A DNA stretch of 64,000 nt, taken from NCBI GenBank assembly GCA_029907475.1, contig JARYLU010000005.1, positions 62,001 to 126,000 of the forward strand, written 5' to 3'. Source of the DNA: Bacillota bacterium (lineage in GTDB: Bacteria; Bacillota; DSM-12270; Thermacetogeniales; Thermacetogeniaceae). The position numbers were made by a program, and so were the translations under genes. The notes below the pieces were generated by a model. It saw only the letters and a list, made by a program, of their open reading frames with translations. It was not told the DNA's origin and did not search any database. This document shows positions 9,228 through 19,713 of the stretch, in pieces. Numbering within the stretch: position 1 is the stretch's first letter; the number at the start of each line of letters is the position of its first letter.

Positions 9228-11297
9228 ATGGATTTCTTGCTGGAAATTGGGACCGAAGAGCTTCCGGCGCGCTTTATGGAGCCCGCCCTTGCGCAGCTCA
9301 AAGAGCTGGGAGAGACCATGCTCACTGAAAACCGGATCGGCTTTGAGGCGGTTCAGACTTACGGAACACCCCGCCGCCTCGTCCTTTACATTTTCAAAAT
9401 TGGAGAGTGCCAGGCCGACCTTGTCGAAGTGGTGAAGGGCCCTCCCCGGCGGGCGGCTTTCGACGAGGCGGGCCGGCCCACCCGGGCGGCAGAGGGCTTT
9501 GCCAGGAGCCAGGGGGTTGCGGTTGCAGACCTGATCGTGCGGGCAACTCCGGCGGGGGAGTACGTTTTTGCCGAGAAACGCGTCCCGGGCCGGCCAGCCC
9601 GCGAGGTCCTGAGCGAGCAGCTTCCCGGGCTGATCACGGGTTTATTCTTCCCGAAACCGATGCGGTGGGCAGACGGGGAATTAAAGTTCGCCCGCCCGAT
9701 CCGCTGGCTCTTGTCTCTCTTGGGGGATGAGGTGATTGATTTTGCGCTGGATGGATTGAAAGCAGACCGTTTCAGCTACGGGATGCGTTTTTTCACAAAA
9801 AAACCCGTGAGGATCGAAAAGCCGGAAACATACCTGGAGCAGATGCGGCGTGCGTTTGTCATCGTTGACCAGGCTGTACGCAAAAAAATGATCTGGGAGC
9901 TTGCCCAAACGGCAGCCGCCGGTGCCGGGGGAAAGGTCCTCCTCAATGAAGAACTGCTGGAGGAGATAACCCATCTTGTCGAGTATCCGGCTCCGCTTTG
10001 CGGGAGCTTTTCGCCCCGTTTCTTGCGGCTTCCTCCCGAGGTGATCATCACCCCTATGCAGGAGCACCAGCGTTATTTCCCGGTCTGGGACGAGCAGGGA
10101 AGGCTCCTTCCGAAGTTTATCGTCTTTTGCAACGGCCCCGTTAAGGACCCCGACCTCGTCCGGGAGGGGAATGAGAAGGTGCTAAGGGCGCGCCTTCAGG
10201 ATGCCGAGTTTTTCTATGAGGAAGATCTGAAAACACCTTTCGAGGCGCGGGTGGAAAAACTCAAAACAATTGTTTTCCTGGAGGGTCTCGGTTCGATCTA
10301 CGATAAGGTGGAGCGCCTGGTGGCTTTGAGCCGGTATCTCGGGAAGGCCCTTAACCTTACGGAAAAACAGCGGGCGGCATCAGAGCGGGCAGCTTTCCTT
10401 GCGAAAGCGGATCTCGTCACCAGCATGGTCTACGAATTCCCGGAACTGCAGGGGATCATGGGGGCCGAGTATGCCCGCGCCGGTGGAGAAAAGAAGGATA
10501 TCTGCCAGGCGATCAGGGAGCATTACCAGCCCCGCTTCGCAGGTGATACGCTTCCCCGGACAAAGCCGGGGGCAGTATTGGCCCTGGCGGATAAAATTGA
10601 TAACCTCGTGGGGTGCTTCGGCATGGGATTGGAGCCCACAGGCTCCCAGGACCCTTACGCTCTGCGCCGGCAGGCCCTGGGAATTTGCCACATTACCCTC
10701 GCCTACAAATTCGACTTCTCCCTCGCCGACCTGGTTGCGCAGGCTTACGCGGCCTACCGGAAGCCGGATTTTAAGGCATCCCTCAGCGCGGTTCAGGCAG
10801 GTTTATCGAACTTTTTCCGGGCGCGCCTCCGCAACCTTTTCCTGGACCAGGGCCACAGTTACGATCTTGTCGAGGCGGCCCTGGGCCCTGCGCACGACCG
10901 CTTCCTCGCCGTCCGGGCGCGCCTCGAGGCGCTGGTTGAAATGAGAGGAACGCCCGCGTTCGAGGCCCTTCTGACTGCCTATACGAGGGCGGCAAACCTG
11001 GCGCGTCACGCCGGGGATCGAAAGGTGGACCCCGCCCTTTTTACCGAGGCGGAAGAGCGTGGCCTCTACCGCGCCTGGGAAAAAATCAAAAAAGATGTGG
11101 TACGCCTGGCGCGGAAATATGATTTCAAACAGGCCTTACAGGCGGGAGCATCCCTCGTGGAGCCTATTGACCACTTTTTCGGCGGCGTCATGGTGATGGT
11201 GGATGATCAGGCCTTGCGCGAAAACCGCCTTGCTCTCCTTCAGGATATTGCCGTGACCCTGGGCGGACTGGGAGATCTCGGTAAAATTGTGAGGTAG
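9228..11297 (+). CDS. glyS: Glycyl-tRNA synthetase beta subunit
   Basis: A 689-residue beta chain beginning MDFLLEIGTEELPARFMEPA, the hallmark of GlyS, with the central core (LLNEELLEEITHLVEYPAPL, then ITPMQEHQRYFPV), an HD-like domain and a C-terminal anticodon-binding region. It recognises tRNA-Gly and partners GlyQ. The start is the ATG at 9228 with AGGAGG 8 bases upstream; a TTG just before it is not needed. It is translated from the T-box-controlled transcript. Confidence 0.97.
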   Translation: MDFLLEIGTEELPARFMEPALAQLKELGETMLTENRIGFEAVQTYGTPRRLVLYIFKIGECQADLVEVVKGPPRRAAFDEAGRPTRAAEGFARSQGVAVADLIVRATPAGEYVFAEKRVPGRPAREVLSEQLPGLITGLFFPKPMRWADGELKFARPIRWLLSLLGDEVIDFALDGLKADRFSYGMRFFTKKPVRIEKPETYLEQMRRAFVIVDQAVRKKMIWELAQTAAAGAGGKVLLNEELLEEITHLVEYPAPLCGSFSPRFLRLPPEVIITPMQEHQRYFPVWDEQGRLLPKFIVFCNGPVKDPDLVREGNEKVLRARLQDAEFFYEEDLKTPFEARVEKLKTIVFLEGLGSIYDKVERLVALSRYLGKALNLTEKQRAASERAAFLAKADLVTSMVYEFPELQGIMGAEYARAGGEKKDICQAIREHYQPRFAGDTLPRTKPGAVLALADKIDNLVGCFGMGLEPTGSQDPYALRRQALGICHITLAYKFDFSLADLVAQAYAAYRKPDFKASLSAVQAGLSNFFRARLRNLFLDQGHSYDLVEAALGPAHDRFLAVRARLEALVEMRGTPAFEALLTAYTRAANLARHAGDRKVDPALFTEAEERGLYRAWEKIKKDVVRLARKYDFKQALQAGASLVEPIDHFFGGVMVMVDDQALRENRLALLQDIAVTLGGLGDLGKIVR

Positions 11298-11461
11298 AAA
11301 TATTTGTTTCTTGAGGGAAAAATGTCATTTTGGAAGAAGGACTTTTCATGCAGAAATCGTATATAATTATAGTATATATTTTTTCTGAAAGGATCGGGGA
11401 AATAGTATAGCACATTTGTATAAGTATTGCGACCCGGCCTTGATCACGAGGTCCAGGCCTG

Positions 11462-12148
11462 ATGAAAAATGTTGGAAGGAAATTTCGCCCGAGAGAGAGG
11501 TTATCCCCCATCGAACTGACACCCCGCCAGGAGCAGATACTCGAAATCGTCAGGAGACAGGCCCCCATTACCGGAGAGCAGATTGCCGCTTTGCTTAACG
11601 TGCGGCGTGCCACTTTGCGGCCCGATTTAACCGTTTTAACAATGGCGGGTCTGCTGGAGGCCCGTCCGAGGGTCGGCTATTTCTGCAGCGGAAAGACGCC
11701 CCGGATGCTGGCGGCAGAAGAGATTCGCCGCCTCAAGGTCGATGAGGTAAAAGCGGTTCCGGTTGTCGTTACAGGCGATACATCAGTTTATGACTCCATC
11801 GTCGCGCTTTTTACCGAAGATGTGGGAACCCTCTTCATTGTTTCCGAGAAGGGATACCTGGAGGGCGTTGTTTCCCGGAAGGACCTCCTGAAAGTGGCCC
11901 TGGGGCAGATCGACCTGCATAAGGTTCCGGTCCGGATTGTGATGACCCGCGTCCCGAATGTGGTTACTGTCACCGGGAATGAGTCCGTTTACGAGGCGGC
12001 GCGCAAACTTTTTGAACATGAGATTGATGCTTTACCTGTCGTTGTTCCCCTGGAAAGTGAAAAGGGAAAAGAGAGATTGAAAGTAGCGGGGCGGTTTACC
12101 AAAACGACAGTTGTGCGGATCTTTGTGGAGTTGGGGGAAGGTAAATAG
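11462..12148 (+). CDS. ccpN: CcpN/YqzB-type repressor (HTH plus two CBS domains)
   Basis: A 228-residue protein with an N-terminal winged helix (LTPRQEQILEIVRRQAPITG; ALLNVRRATLRPDLTVLTM) and two CBS domains (about 75-135 and 140-220). In Bacillus subtilis CcpN represses gluconeogenic genes when glycolytic flux is high, sensing nucleotides through its CBS pair. It heads a run leading into the PPDK regulator and ppdK, matching a role in the PEP-pyruvate switch. A GAGG lies 9 to 10 bases before the ATG, which is a weak ribosome site. A TATAAT at 11362-11367 in the AT-rich spacer is a possible -10 without a clear -35. Confidence 0.88.
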   Translation: MKNVGRKFRPRERLSPIELTPRQEQILEIVRRQAPITGEQIAALLNVRRATLRPDLTVLTMAGLLEARPRVGYFCSGKTPRMLAAEEIRRLKVDEVKAVPVVVTGDTSVYDSIVALFTEDVGTLFIVSEKGYLEGVVSRKDLLKVALGQIDLHKVPVRIVMTRVPNVVTVTGNESVYEAARKLFEHEIDALPVVVPLESEKGKERLKVAGRFTKTTVVRIFVELGEGK

Positions 12149-12176
12149 TTTTTTTTGAGAGGGGATGTTTTCATTT

Positions 12177-12995
12177 ATGAAAATGCCGGTAATTTTCGTA
12201 GTTTCCGATTCACTAGGAGAAACGGCGGAGTTTGTGGTGCGCGCTGCGGCAAGCCAGTTCAACGCCGGGAGATTTGAAATCCGGCGCTTTCCTTATGTAA
12301 GCGAGAAGAGCACCCTCGCCCAGGTGATCGAAGAGGCGAGCGCGGTGCCTGCTGTAATTGCTTATACCCTGGTGATTCCCGGTTTGAAGGAGGAACTGGA
12401 AGAACTGGCCCGTGCCCGGGACATCCCCACGGTAGATATATTGGGGCCCATGCTGGAGACGTTGACACGGGCCTCCGATTTAGTTCCAAAAATGCAGGCA
12501 GGGCTTCTCCACCGTCTGGATGACCAGTATTTCCGCAGGGTGGAAGCAATCGAGTTCGCGGTCAAATACGACGACGGCAAGGATCCCCGGGGGCTGCTTT
12601 ACGCCGATGTTGTGCTCATCGGTGTTTCGCGCACTTCAAAAACCCCGGTGTGTATGTACCTGGCCCATAAACGGATTAAAGCAGCAAATGTTCCCCTGGT
12701 TCCGGAAGTCGCACCACCCGCCGAACTGTTTAGAATTCCGGCCCGAAAAATCATCGGACTTACGATTAAACCCAACCCGCTCAACCAGATCCGCATGGAG
12801 CGCTTGAAAACCCTGGGGTTGACCACGGAGGCCGAATACGCCAATTTAGACCGGATTCAGAAGGAACTGGCATATGCAGACCGGCTCATGGCCCAATTGG
12901 GCTGTCCGGTCATTGATGTCACCAATAAGGCAGTGGAGGAGACGGCAAGTAAAGTTTTAGAAATTTTTTATAAGGGGGAGCGAGATGTTAGGTAA
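12177..12995 (+). CDS. Pyruvate, phosphate dikinase regulatory protein (DUF299 kinase/pyrophosphorylase)
   Basis: A roughly 272-residue DUF299 protein that inactivates PPDK by ADP-dependent phosphorylation of a Thr and reactivates it by phosphate-dependent dephosphorylation. The P-loop GVSRTSKTP and the conserved C-terminal motif [14 protein letters not shown] are present. The ATG at 12165 touches the purine run GAGAGGGG directly and is an unlikely start; ATGs at 12177 or 12183 fit better. It overlaps ppdK by 11 bases, so the enzyme and its regulator are translationally coupled. Its target Thr is visible in the ppdK product two residues before the catalytic His. Confidence 0.93.
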   Translation: MKMPVIFVVSDSLGETAEFVVRAAASQFNAGRFEIRRFPYVSEKSTLAQVIEEASAVPAVIAYTLVIPGLKEELEELARARDIPTVDILGPMLETLTRASDLVPKMQAGLLHRLDDQYFRRVEAIEFAVKYDDGKDPRGLLYADVVLIGVSRTSKTPVCMYLAHKRIKAANVPLVPEVAPPAELFRIPARKIIGLTIKPNPLNQIRMERLKTLGLTTEAEYANLDRIQKELAYADRLMAQLGCPVIDVTNKAVEETASKVLEIFYKGERDVR

Positions 12996-15633
12996 AAAAT
13001 ACGTTTACCTGCTCAACGAGGGAAGGGCCGACATGAAGGATCTGCTGGGAGGGAAGGGGGCAGGACTGGCGGAAATGACCAATCTCGGTCTCCCCGTACC
13101 ACCTGGTTTTACGCTTACGACAGAGGCCTGTAATGACTATAACGCGCGCCAGAAAGAGTTTCCGCCCGGTCTCGAAGAGCAGATTCAGGCTGCCCTGCGC
13201 GCTCTGGAAGAAAGAACCGGGAAAATCTTTGGGGATCTCAAAAATCCTCTTCTCGTTTCCGTTCGTTCCGGAGCGGCAGTTTCCATGCCGGGCATGATGG
13301 ATACCGTTCTGAACCTGGGCCTGAACGATCAAACTGTCGAGGCTCTTACAGCAGCTACGCAGGATGAGCGTTTTGCGCTGGACTGCTACCGGCGTTTTAT
13401 TCAGATGTTCAGCGATATCGTGCTCGGGATCGAGCACTTCCGGTTTGAAGAGGTGCTAGCCAGGTACAAGCAACAGTACGGTCTGCAGTACGACCACCAG
13501 CTGGATGCTGCCCTTTTGCAGGGCGTGATCCGGGAGTACAAAGCGATCGTGAAAATGGCGACAGGTGAGGATTTTCCCCAGGATCCCATGACCCAGCTGC
13601 GGCTGGCTGTAAAGGCTGTTTTTGATTCCTGGAACAACCCCCGCGCCGTTGTCTACCGGAAGATTCACCAGATCCCGGATGACCTGGGGACTGCTGTCAA
13701 TGTTCAGGTGATGGTTTTCGGGAATATGGGCGAGACAAGCGGGACGGGCGTGGCCTTCACCCGGGACCCGGCAACCGGAGAGAAGATCCTCTACGGGGAA
13801 TACCTGATGAACGCCCAGGGTGAGGATGTTGTGGCGGGGATCCGGACTCCCCACCCGCTTGCGAAGCTTCAAGAGGAAATGCCGGAAACATACCGCGAGT
13901 TTGAGAGGATAAGTGAGCTTCTGGAGAAGCACTACAGGGATGTCCAGGATATTGAGTTCACCATTGAACGGGGAAAGCTGTTTATGCTCCAGACCCGGAC
14001 CGCCAAGCGAACCGCGGGCGCTGCCGTGAAGGTGGCGGTTGATATGGTCAAGGAGGGGCTGATTACCAGGGAGGAAGCGGTGGCGCGGATTGAACCGGGC
14101 CAGCTGGATCAACTCCTGCACCGCCGGATCGACCCCAGGGCCAGGCTGGAAGTAATCGCCCAGGGGCTTCCCGCCTCGCCGGGTGCCGCCTCGGGGGCGG
14201 CGGTCTTTGATGCCGATGAGGCCGAAAAGCGGGGGCAGAACGGGGAAAAGGTAATTCTCGTCCGGACGGAAACAACCCCTGATGACATTCACGGGATTGT
14301 GGCCGCCCAGGGAATTCTTACCAGCCGGGGAGGCATGACCAGCCACGCTGCGGTAGTGGCGCGGGGGATGGGAAAGCCCTGCGTCTGTGGGTGCGAGGCC
14401 TTGCGGATTGACTACGAAGCCAAAAAGCTGACGGTAAACAGCTTTGAAATCAAGGAAGGGGATCTGATCTCGATTGACGGGAGCACCGGCCGGGTGATCC
14501 TGGGTGCCGTTACCCTGATTGAGCCGGAGCTGAGCGAAGAATTCCGCGTCCTGCTGGAATGGGCCGACGAAATCAGGGTTTTGGGAGTCCGGGCCAATGC
14601 CGACACCCCCCAGGACGCCCAGCGGGCGCGGCAGTTCGGGGCGGAGGGGATCGGCCTTTGCCGTACCGAGCACATGTTCATGGCACCGGAGCGTGTTCCC
14701 ATCGTCCAGGCGATGATTCTGGCCGAAACCCCGGAGGAGCGCCGGCAGGCCCTCGATCAACTCCTTCCCATGCAGCAGGGAGATTTTTACGGGATTTTAA
14801 AGGCGATGGACGGGTTGCCCGTCACCATCCGGCTCCTTGACCCCCCGCTGCACGAATTTCTTCCAAACACCGAGGAACTGGCCGTAGAGATTGCCCGGCT
14901 CAAGCTGGCAGGGGGGGACCCGGTAGAGATTGCTCAAAAAGAAGCGATCCTCCGGAAGGCGCGCCTTTTATCAGAGTTTAACCCGATGCTCGGCCACCGG
15001 GGCTGCCGGCTCGGGATCACGACCCCGGAAATTTACGCCATGCAGGTACGGGCAATTTTGCAGGCGGTTGTTCAGTTGATTGAAGAAGGCTATCGGCCGC
15101 AGCCGGAAATTATGATTCCGGTGGTGATGGGAGCAGAAGAACTGGTAATCCTGAGGGGGCTCTGCCTGGAAGCGATGCAGGCTGTTGCCGCGGAAACGGG
15201 GATTAAACTGGATGCTCCCATCGGGACGATGATCGAGCTCCCGCGGGCCTGCCTCACCGCGGACGAGGTGGGGAAGGTGGCCGACTTCTTCTCCTTCGGT
15301 ACAAACGATTTAACCCAGACGACCTACGGCTTCAGCCGGGACGACGCCGAGGGGAAGTTTATCCCCCAGTACATCGAGAAAAAGATCCTGGCGGACAACC
15401 CCTTCGCCGTGCTGGACCGGGCCGGAGTCGGCAAGCTGGTCAAAATGGCCGTCGAACTCGGCCGGGAGGCGAATCCCAAAATAAAGCTGGGGATCTGCGG
15501 GGAGCACGGAGGGGAACCCAACTCCATCGAGTTTTGCCACCTCGTCGGCCTGGACTACGTGAGTTGCTCCCCCTACCGGGTGCCCGTCGCCCGCCTCGCA
15601 GCAGCCCAGGCAGCGGTTAGGTACAAGAAATAA
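12985..15633 (+). CDS. ppdK: Pyruvate, phosphate dikinase
   Basis: An 882-residue cytoplasmic enzyme interconverting pyruvate + ATP + Pi and PEP + AMP + PPi. It has an N-terminal ATP-grasp domain ([20 protein letters not shown]), a central phosphohistidine domain with [13 protein letters not shown] (catalytic His454, regulatory Thr452) and a C-terminal PEP-binding TIM barrel with the catalytic Cys838 in [11 protein letters not shown]. The length is normal. TAAGGGGGAGCG precedes the ATG. In CO- or syntrophically growing anaerobes this enzyme often serves gluconeogenesis from pyruvate. A perfect inverted repeat follows the stop. Confidence 0.97.
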   Translation: MLGKKYVYLLNEGRADMKDLLGGKGAGLAEMTNLGLPVPPGFTLTTEACNDYNARQKEFPPGLEEQIQAALRALEERTGKIFGDLKNPLLVSVRSGAAVSMPGMMDTVLNLGLNDQTVEALTAATQDERFALDCYRRFIQMFSDIVLGIEHFRFEEVLARYKQQYGLQYDHQLDAALLQGVIREYKAIVKMATGEDFPQDPMTQLRLAVKAVFDSWNNPRAVVYRKIHQIPDDLGTAVNVQVMVFGNMGETSGTGVAFTRDPATGEKILYGEYLMNAQGEDVVAGIRTPHPLAKLQEEMPETYREFERISELLEKHYRDVQDIEFTIERGKLFMLQTRTAKRTAGAAVKVAVDMVKEGLITREEAVARIEPGQLDQLLHRRIDPRARLEVIAQGLPASPGAASGAAVFDADEAEKRGQNGEKVILVRTETTPDDIHGIVAAQGILTSRGGMTSHAAVVARGMGKPCVCGCEALRIDYEAKKLTVNSFEIKEGDLISIDGSTGRVILGAVTLIEPELSEEFRVLLEWADEIRVLGVRANADTPQDAQRARQFGAEGIGLCRTEHMFMAPERVPIVQAMILAETPEERRQALDQLLPMQQGDFYGILKAMDGLPVTIRLLDPPLHEFLPNTEELAVEIARLKLAGGDPVEIAQKEAILRKARLLSEFNPMLGHRGCRLGITTPEIYAMQVRAILQAVVQLIEEGYRPQPEIMIPVVMGAEELVILRGLCLEAMQAVAAETGIKLDAPIGTMIELPRACLTADEVGKVADFFSFGTNDLTQTTYGFSRDDAEGKFIPQYIEKKILADNPFAVLDRAGVGKLVKMAVELGREANPKIKLGICGEHGGEPNSIEFCHLVGLDYVSCSPYRVPVARLAAAQAAVRYKK

Positions 15634-15659
15634 AAAACCGGGCCGAATCAAGGAGACCG

Positions 15660-15694
15660 TATTCCCCGGGTATCGGCGGGATGCCCGGGGAATA
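15660..15694 (+). terminator. Likely terminator after ppdK
   Basis: An 11-bp perfect inverted repeat (TATTCCCCGGG at 15660-15670, CCCGGGGAATA at 15684-15694) lies 27 bases after the stop. The T run is interrupted (TTACGTTTGCGTTTT), so termination may be partial. Confidence 0.6.
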
Positions 15695-15724
15695 TTACGT
15701 TTGCGTTTTAAAAGGCCGGTGCCG

Positions 15725-15753
15725 TTGACAACCCCGATCCGGGAAAATATAAT
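15725..15753 (+). promoter_or_regulatory. Consensus sigma-A promoter of cysK
   Basis: TTGACA at 15725-15730 and TATAAT at 15748-15753 are separated by exactly 17 bases, a full consensus match. cysK begins 73 bases downstream of the -10. Confidence 0.85.
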
Positions 15754-15825
15754 AACCAAAATGCAAGAGAACATAGTGACGAACTATGGTTTTTTATTGG
15801 AGAAAATTACGGGAGGGAAGAATGT

Positions 15826-16761
15826 ATGCGCGTCTATGAAGACCTCACGGAGTTGATCGGAGGGACTCCCCTGCTGCGCTTGAAAACCCTGGCCCAGGGG
15901 ACTGACGCCGACATCCTTGGCAAGCTCGAGTATTTTAACCCTGCCGGCAGTGTGAAAGACAGGATCGGCTACGCCATGATCAGGGATGCCGAGGAAAAGG
16001 GGCTCATCAATAGGGATACCGTCATCATCGAACCCACCAGCGGCAACACAGGGGTCGCCCTGGCTTTTGTCTGCGCGGCCAGGGGGTACCGCCTGGTCCT
16101 GACCATGCCGGAAACCATGAGCATCGAACGCCGCAACCTCCTCAAGGCGTATGGTGCCGAACTGGTACTGACACCGGGCCCCGAGGGGATGAAGGGTGCT
16201 GTAAACAAGGCGGAGGAACTGGCTGCGGAGATCCCAAATTCGTTTATTCCCCAGCAGTTCAAGAACCCTGCCAATCCTGCCGCTCACCGTGCAACCACGG
16301 CACAGGAAATCTGGGACGACACAGAAGGCAAAGTGGATATCATCGTTGGCGGTGTCGGCACCGGCGGGACCATTACAGGTATCGCCGGGGAACTCAAGCC
16401 GCGCAAGGATACCTTGAAGATTATTGCCGTGGAACCATCCGACTCGCCGGTATTATCGGGAGGCAAGCCGGGCCCCCACAAGATTCAGGGAATCGGTGCC
16501 GGTTTTGTTCCCGACGTCCTCAACCTGTCCCTTATAGACGAGATCGTCCAGGTTTCTGCTGAGAATGCTTTCAGGACCAGCCGGCTTCTTGCACGCACAC
16601 AGGGGCTGCTGGTCGGGATCTCGGCGGGAGCGGCGGCTTATACCGCACAGCAGGTGGCGAAGCGGCCGGAGAACAACGGCAAAGTGATCGTCGTGATCCT
16701 GCCGGATACAGGTGAGCGCTATTTGAGCACCGAACTCTTTCAAGAAGAGGAAATGAGATAG
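15826..16761 (+). CDS. cysK: Cysteine synthase (O-acetylserine sulfhydrylase)
   Basis: A 311-residue PLP enzyme making cysteine from O-acetylserine and sulfide. Motifs: [11 protein letters not shown] with the Schiff-base Lys, [12 protein letters not shown] for the substrate loop, and [10 protein letters not shown] for the PLP phosphate. GGGAGGGAAG precedes the ATG. It has its own consensus promoter, so it is a separate unit from ppdK. No T-box or S-box is seen in its leader. Confidence 0.95.
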   Translation: MRVYEDLTELIGGTPLLRLKTLAQGTDADILGKLEYFNPAGSVKDRIGYAMIRDAEEKGLINRDTVIIEPTSGNTGVALAFVCAARGYRLVLTMPETMSIERRNLLKAYGAELVLTPGPEGMKGAVNKAEELAAEIPNSFIPQQFKNPANPAAHRATTAQEIWDDTEGKVDIIVGGVGTGGTITGIAGELKPRKDTLKIIAVEPSDSPVLSGGKPGPHKIQGIGAGFVPDVLNLSLIDEIVQVSAENAFRTSRLLARTQGLLVGISAGAAAYTAQQVAKRPENNGKVIVVILPDTGERYLSTELFQEEEMR

Positions 16762-16794
16762 CATTTCCAGTTACAGTTTATCAAACCGTTAGGT

Positions 16795-17070
16795 GGACAT
16801 TTTTTAAGGTCGCCGTTCGGCAGGCCGGTTTCTGGCTACGTACGAGGGGTCAGGGATCCTTTTCTGAAGCGCGTGCTGGAATACGCATTCCTTCCGGATG
16901 TTCCCGTCTGGTTCCTGTGCATGGTTTTCGCGCTGTATGCGGAGGACCGGACGGTCCTTGTCGACGGTCCATCCCTGAATGTGGCCCGGGCCATCGAGAA
17001 GCGCTACCTCGAACTCGGTGGGACTATAACCTATAAAGCTAACTCGATTGAGCAAACACGACAGTTGTAA
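16795..17070 (+). pseudogene. Fragment of a phytoene-desaturase-like FAD oxidoreductase
   Basis: A roughly 90-codon open stretch without a proper start reads in one frame through GRPVSGYVRGVRDPFLKRVL and then SLNVARAIEKRYLELGGTI. The second part resembles the substrate-side segment of CrtI/RetSat-like FAD oxidoreductases. The FAD-binding N-terminus and the whole C-terminus are missing. It is a remnant between cysK and the IS607-type element. Confidence 0.55.
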
Positions 17071-17088
17071 AATGTTAACACAGTAAAG

Positions 17089-17112
17089 ACGGTTGGATAA
17101 AGCCGTTTTTTC
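17089..17112 (+). terminator. Small intrinsic terminator
   Basis: ACGGTT (17089-17094) pairs with AGCCGT (17101-17106), with one G-U pair, followed by a run of Ts. It lies just after the oxidoreductase remnant and before the left flank of the IS607-type element. Confidence 0.5.
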
Positions 17113-17351
17113 ATGTTATGGGTAAGTGAGAACAACCACCACCACTATTCTTTAATTCATTAATCTTCCAGCCCGATTTACTGATAAATCTGAACAAGCC
17201 TAGGGCGGGTACCGGAAATTTTACTTTACCCCCGCAAAATTTTCTAATCTGCGGCCAAATATTTAATAAAATAAATTCAGGGAGGTATGTAGCAGTTACC
17301 AACAGGCCGACAAATATTGACAAAACATAACAAAATAGTTACCATAAAGCT

Positions 17352-18017
17352 ATGGAACTGTTGACCATCAGCAAAGCGGCAAAAAAATTAGGCGTTCACC
17401 CCAACAGCTTGCGCAACTGGGAAAAGCGCGGCTTAATCAAGCCCGTCCGTTTGCCTGGAGGCCAACGCAGGTACTCTATGGACGAACTCAACAGGCTCTT
17501 GCAATCCGGCCAATTGACTGATGGGCAGGAAGCAGTCGTGCTTTACGCCCGGGTATCCACTAAAAAGCAGGCCGGCGCGGGCAATCTGGACCGGCAGATG
17601 GAACGGCTGCGAAAGTCAGCCCGGGAAAACGGATTTACCGTCAGGGCGGAATTCACGGACATAGCCAGCGGCCTAAACCAGAAGCGTCGCGGTTTAGCCA
17701 ACGTACTCAAGCTGGCCGAGCAGGGCGAGTATAAAAAGCTCATTATCGAATATCCCGGCCGGCTGGCCCGGTTTGGTTATGAGTATATCGAACGCCATTT
17801 AAGGTACTGCGGCGTGGAGGTAATTGCCATCGCGGAAAAAGAACCGGAGGACGCTCATACTGAGTTGGTCCGGGACTTGCTGGCCATAGTCACGACCTTT
17901 TCGGCCCGTTTGTACGGCGCCAGGGGAGGCAAGAAGGTCAGGCAGGGGTTTCGGGAACTGATTGTGGGAGTGAAGCGGGATGAAAAAACGGGGAAAGAAC
18001 AAAAAGAAACTCACTGA
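17352..18017 (+). CDS. tnpA: IS607-family transposase TnpA (serine recombinase)
   Basis: A 221-residue protein. Residues 1-55 are a MerR-type helix-turn-helix (LLTISKAAKKLGVHPNSLRN; WEKRGLIKPVRLPGGQRRYS in the start region). Residues 63-200 are a serine-recombinase catalytic domain with VVLYARVSTKKQ, the Ser being the nucleophile, and DRQMERLRKSA. It catalyses excision and integration of the element by double-strand exchange through phosphoserine links. It overlaps tnpB by 38 bases. All recognisable catalytic positions are kept, so it may be active. Confidence 0.93.
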   Translation: MELLTISKAAKKLGVHPNSLRNWEKRGLIKPVRLPGGQRRYSMDELNRLLQSGQLTDGQEAVVLYARVSTKKQAGAGNLDRQMERLRKSARENGFTVRAEFTDIASGLNQKRRGLANVLKLAEQGEYKKLIIEYPGRLARFGYEYIERHLRYCGVEVIAIAEKEPEDAHTELVRDLLAIVTTFSARLYGARGGKKVRQGFRELIVGVKRDEKTGKEQKETH

Positions 18018-19713
18018 ATCTGACGATGGCTTAAAGTATACCGTATGCGGCGAATGGTTCCCCTTATTCTGGGGCTATCATCCTGACCCTTACGGCAAGG
18101 AAGACGAAACACCTCTGGACACAGAGATGCGCCTTTTTTGTGCCTGTACCCGCTGGGCGTTCAACCGGCTGCAGGAAGGTCGTTCCCGTGAAGAGCTTAA
18201 AAGAGAAGGGCAGAAGTTATTTGGCATAAACTCCCGTTTTTGTGACGATGCCATATTAAAGGCAAAGGCCATTATTGAATCACAACGAGAACTGCTGGTT
18301 CTGGAAGTTGAGGAAACGGAAACGAAGCTGGCCCGTGCCAGGAAGAAGCTCGGCTGGGCGGAAAAAGATCTGGGCAAAGCGGTTGAAGCGAACGACCCGG
18401 TAAAAATCGAGAAAGCTAAACGCGCCGTACACGGCCGCAAAGCGCGGGTCAAAAAACTGAAGACGAAGCTGGATGAGCTGAAAACCCATCAAAGTAACAG
18501 CACCATACCTGCCGTAGTTTTCGGGGGCCGTTCTTTGTGGAAGGGGATCTGTAGAGGCCGGGTTTCAAGAGAAGAGTGGCGGCAAGTCCGGCAGAACCGG
18601 CTTTTTGCCCGCGGCGACGAAACCAAAGGCGGCAATCCGAATATCAAGATAAGCTACCGGAACGGGGATTTTTCCCTGTCAGTAACCATTTCTCACCTGT
18701 CCGAGCAGAAAGGGATGGACAAGAAGGGCAGGCCGGTGATGACCAGGGCACCCCGGGTAACGGGGAAGCTCTGGTTGCCGGAGAAGCACCGGTTGAAGGT
18801 GTGGGAGTTGCTCTTATCCGGTGCGCCCTACACTGTGGAACTGGTCGAGGACAGGGACGGCCGGTACAGGGTGCACATTACCTTCGCCATAACAGCACCT
18901 GAACCGGTGACCAATCCCAACCGGGGCTATCTGGGGATGGACACCAACCCGGACGGTGTGGCCCTGGCCAACGTCCATTATTTCGGCCAGCCTGAACCCT
19001 GGCCGGAAGGATTCACTGTACCACATCCGAAGACCCTGCACAAATTTGCCGGGGAATTCCAGGTGACGGTACACCCGAACGGTTTTCTGTACATCAAGAT
19101 ACCGGAACTTGCTTATAGTCGCGGGTACCGGCGCACCTATCTGATAGGCGTGCTGGCCAAAGTGGTGGTGGACACAGCAAAAGCTCTGGGTAAGCCCATC
19201 GCGTTGGAGGACCTGGACTTTGGGAAAGACCGGCTGGATACCAATAAGAAATTCAACCGCATGGCGGCCAACTTTCCGTTTAAGAAGATAATCGAGGCCG
19301 TCATGCGGAGGGCATTCAAGGAAGGTATTGGAGTAAAGCCGGTCAGGCCGGCACACACGTCCACCATTGGCTATTACAAGTACATGGAGCGGTACGGGGT
19401 AATTGTCCACCACGCCGCTGCACTGGTTATTGCCCGGCGTGCGATAGGCTTTAGAGAGCGCATTACCAACGAGTTGAAGCAAAAAATTCAAGCTGTCAAA
19501 GAGAAGCTGAACCAAAGAGTTAATTCCTTACCTGGGGAAGGAAAAGGGATGACTGATGCGGTGAAGCGGCTCTTCAAGCGGCTGGAAGGAAAGATTCCCG
19601 TTCACAACGGGCTGACCCTTTTTCAGCAGGAATCGTTTTATTCCGTCTGGCACGACTTGAAGCAGCTTGCTTTATCCGGGTGCCCGCCTGGCGGGCGCGG
19701 TGACCCCGTTTAG
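17980..19713 (+). CDS. tnpB: TnpB-family RNA-guided nuclease homologue (IS607 type)
   Basis: A 577-residue TnpB-like protein, longer than the usual 400. Residues 105-175 form a highly charged coiled coil inserted in the N-terminal half. RuvC-I GYLGMDTNPDG provides Asp321 and RuvC-II IALEDLDF provides Glu410. Where the third RuvC Asp (DxNAA) is normally found the sequence reads VIVHHAAALVIARR (His477-His478), and the CxxC...CxxC zinc ribbon is absent. TnpB proteins use an RNA made from the element's 3' end to cut DNA and keep the element in place. The altered third site could mean a nuclease-dead protein or a rearranged active site. Confidence 0.9.
   Translation: MKKRGKNKKKLTESDDGLKYTVCGEWFPLFWGYHPDPYGKEDETPLDTEMRLFCACTRWAFNRLQEGRSREELKREGQKLFGINSRFCDDAILKAKAIIESQRELLVLEVEETETKLARARKKLGWAEKDLGKAVEANDPVKIEKAKRAVHGRKARVKKLKTKLDELKTHQSNSTIPAVVFGGRSLWKGICRGRVSREEWRQVRQNRLFARGDETKGGNPNIKISYRNGDFSLSVTISHLSEQKGMDKKGRPVMTRAPRVTGKLWLPEKHRLKVWELLLSGAPYTVELVEDRDGRYRVHITFAITAPEPVTNPNRGYLGMDTNPDGVALANVHYFGQPEPWPEGFTVPHPKTLHKFAGEFQVTVHPNGFLYIKIPELAYSRGYRRTYLIGVLAKVVVDTAKALGKPIALEDLDFGKDRLDTNKKFNRMAANFPFKKIIEAVMRRAFKEGIGVKPVRPAHTSTIGYYKYMERYGVIVHHAAALVIARRAIGFRERITNELKQKIQAVKEKLNQRVNSLPGEGKGMTDAVKRLFKRLEGKIPVHNGLTLFQQESFYSVWHDLKQLALSGCPPGGRGDPV

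Noticed and set aside
13456-14760. 434-codon open frame antisense to ppdK
   Set aside because: It is the complement of a well-conserved enzyme in GC-rich DNA; its translation shows no family and it has no ribosome site.
17111-17323. 70-codon minus-strand frame in the IS607 left flank
   Set aside because: No ribosome site, no recognisable family, and it overlaps the region expected to hold the element's left end and promoter.
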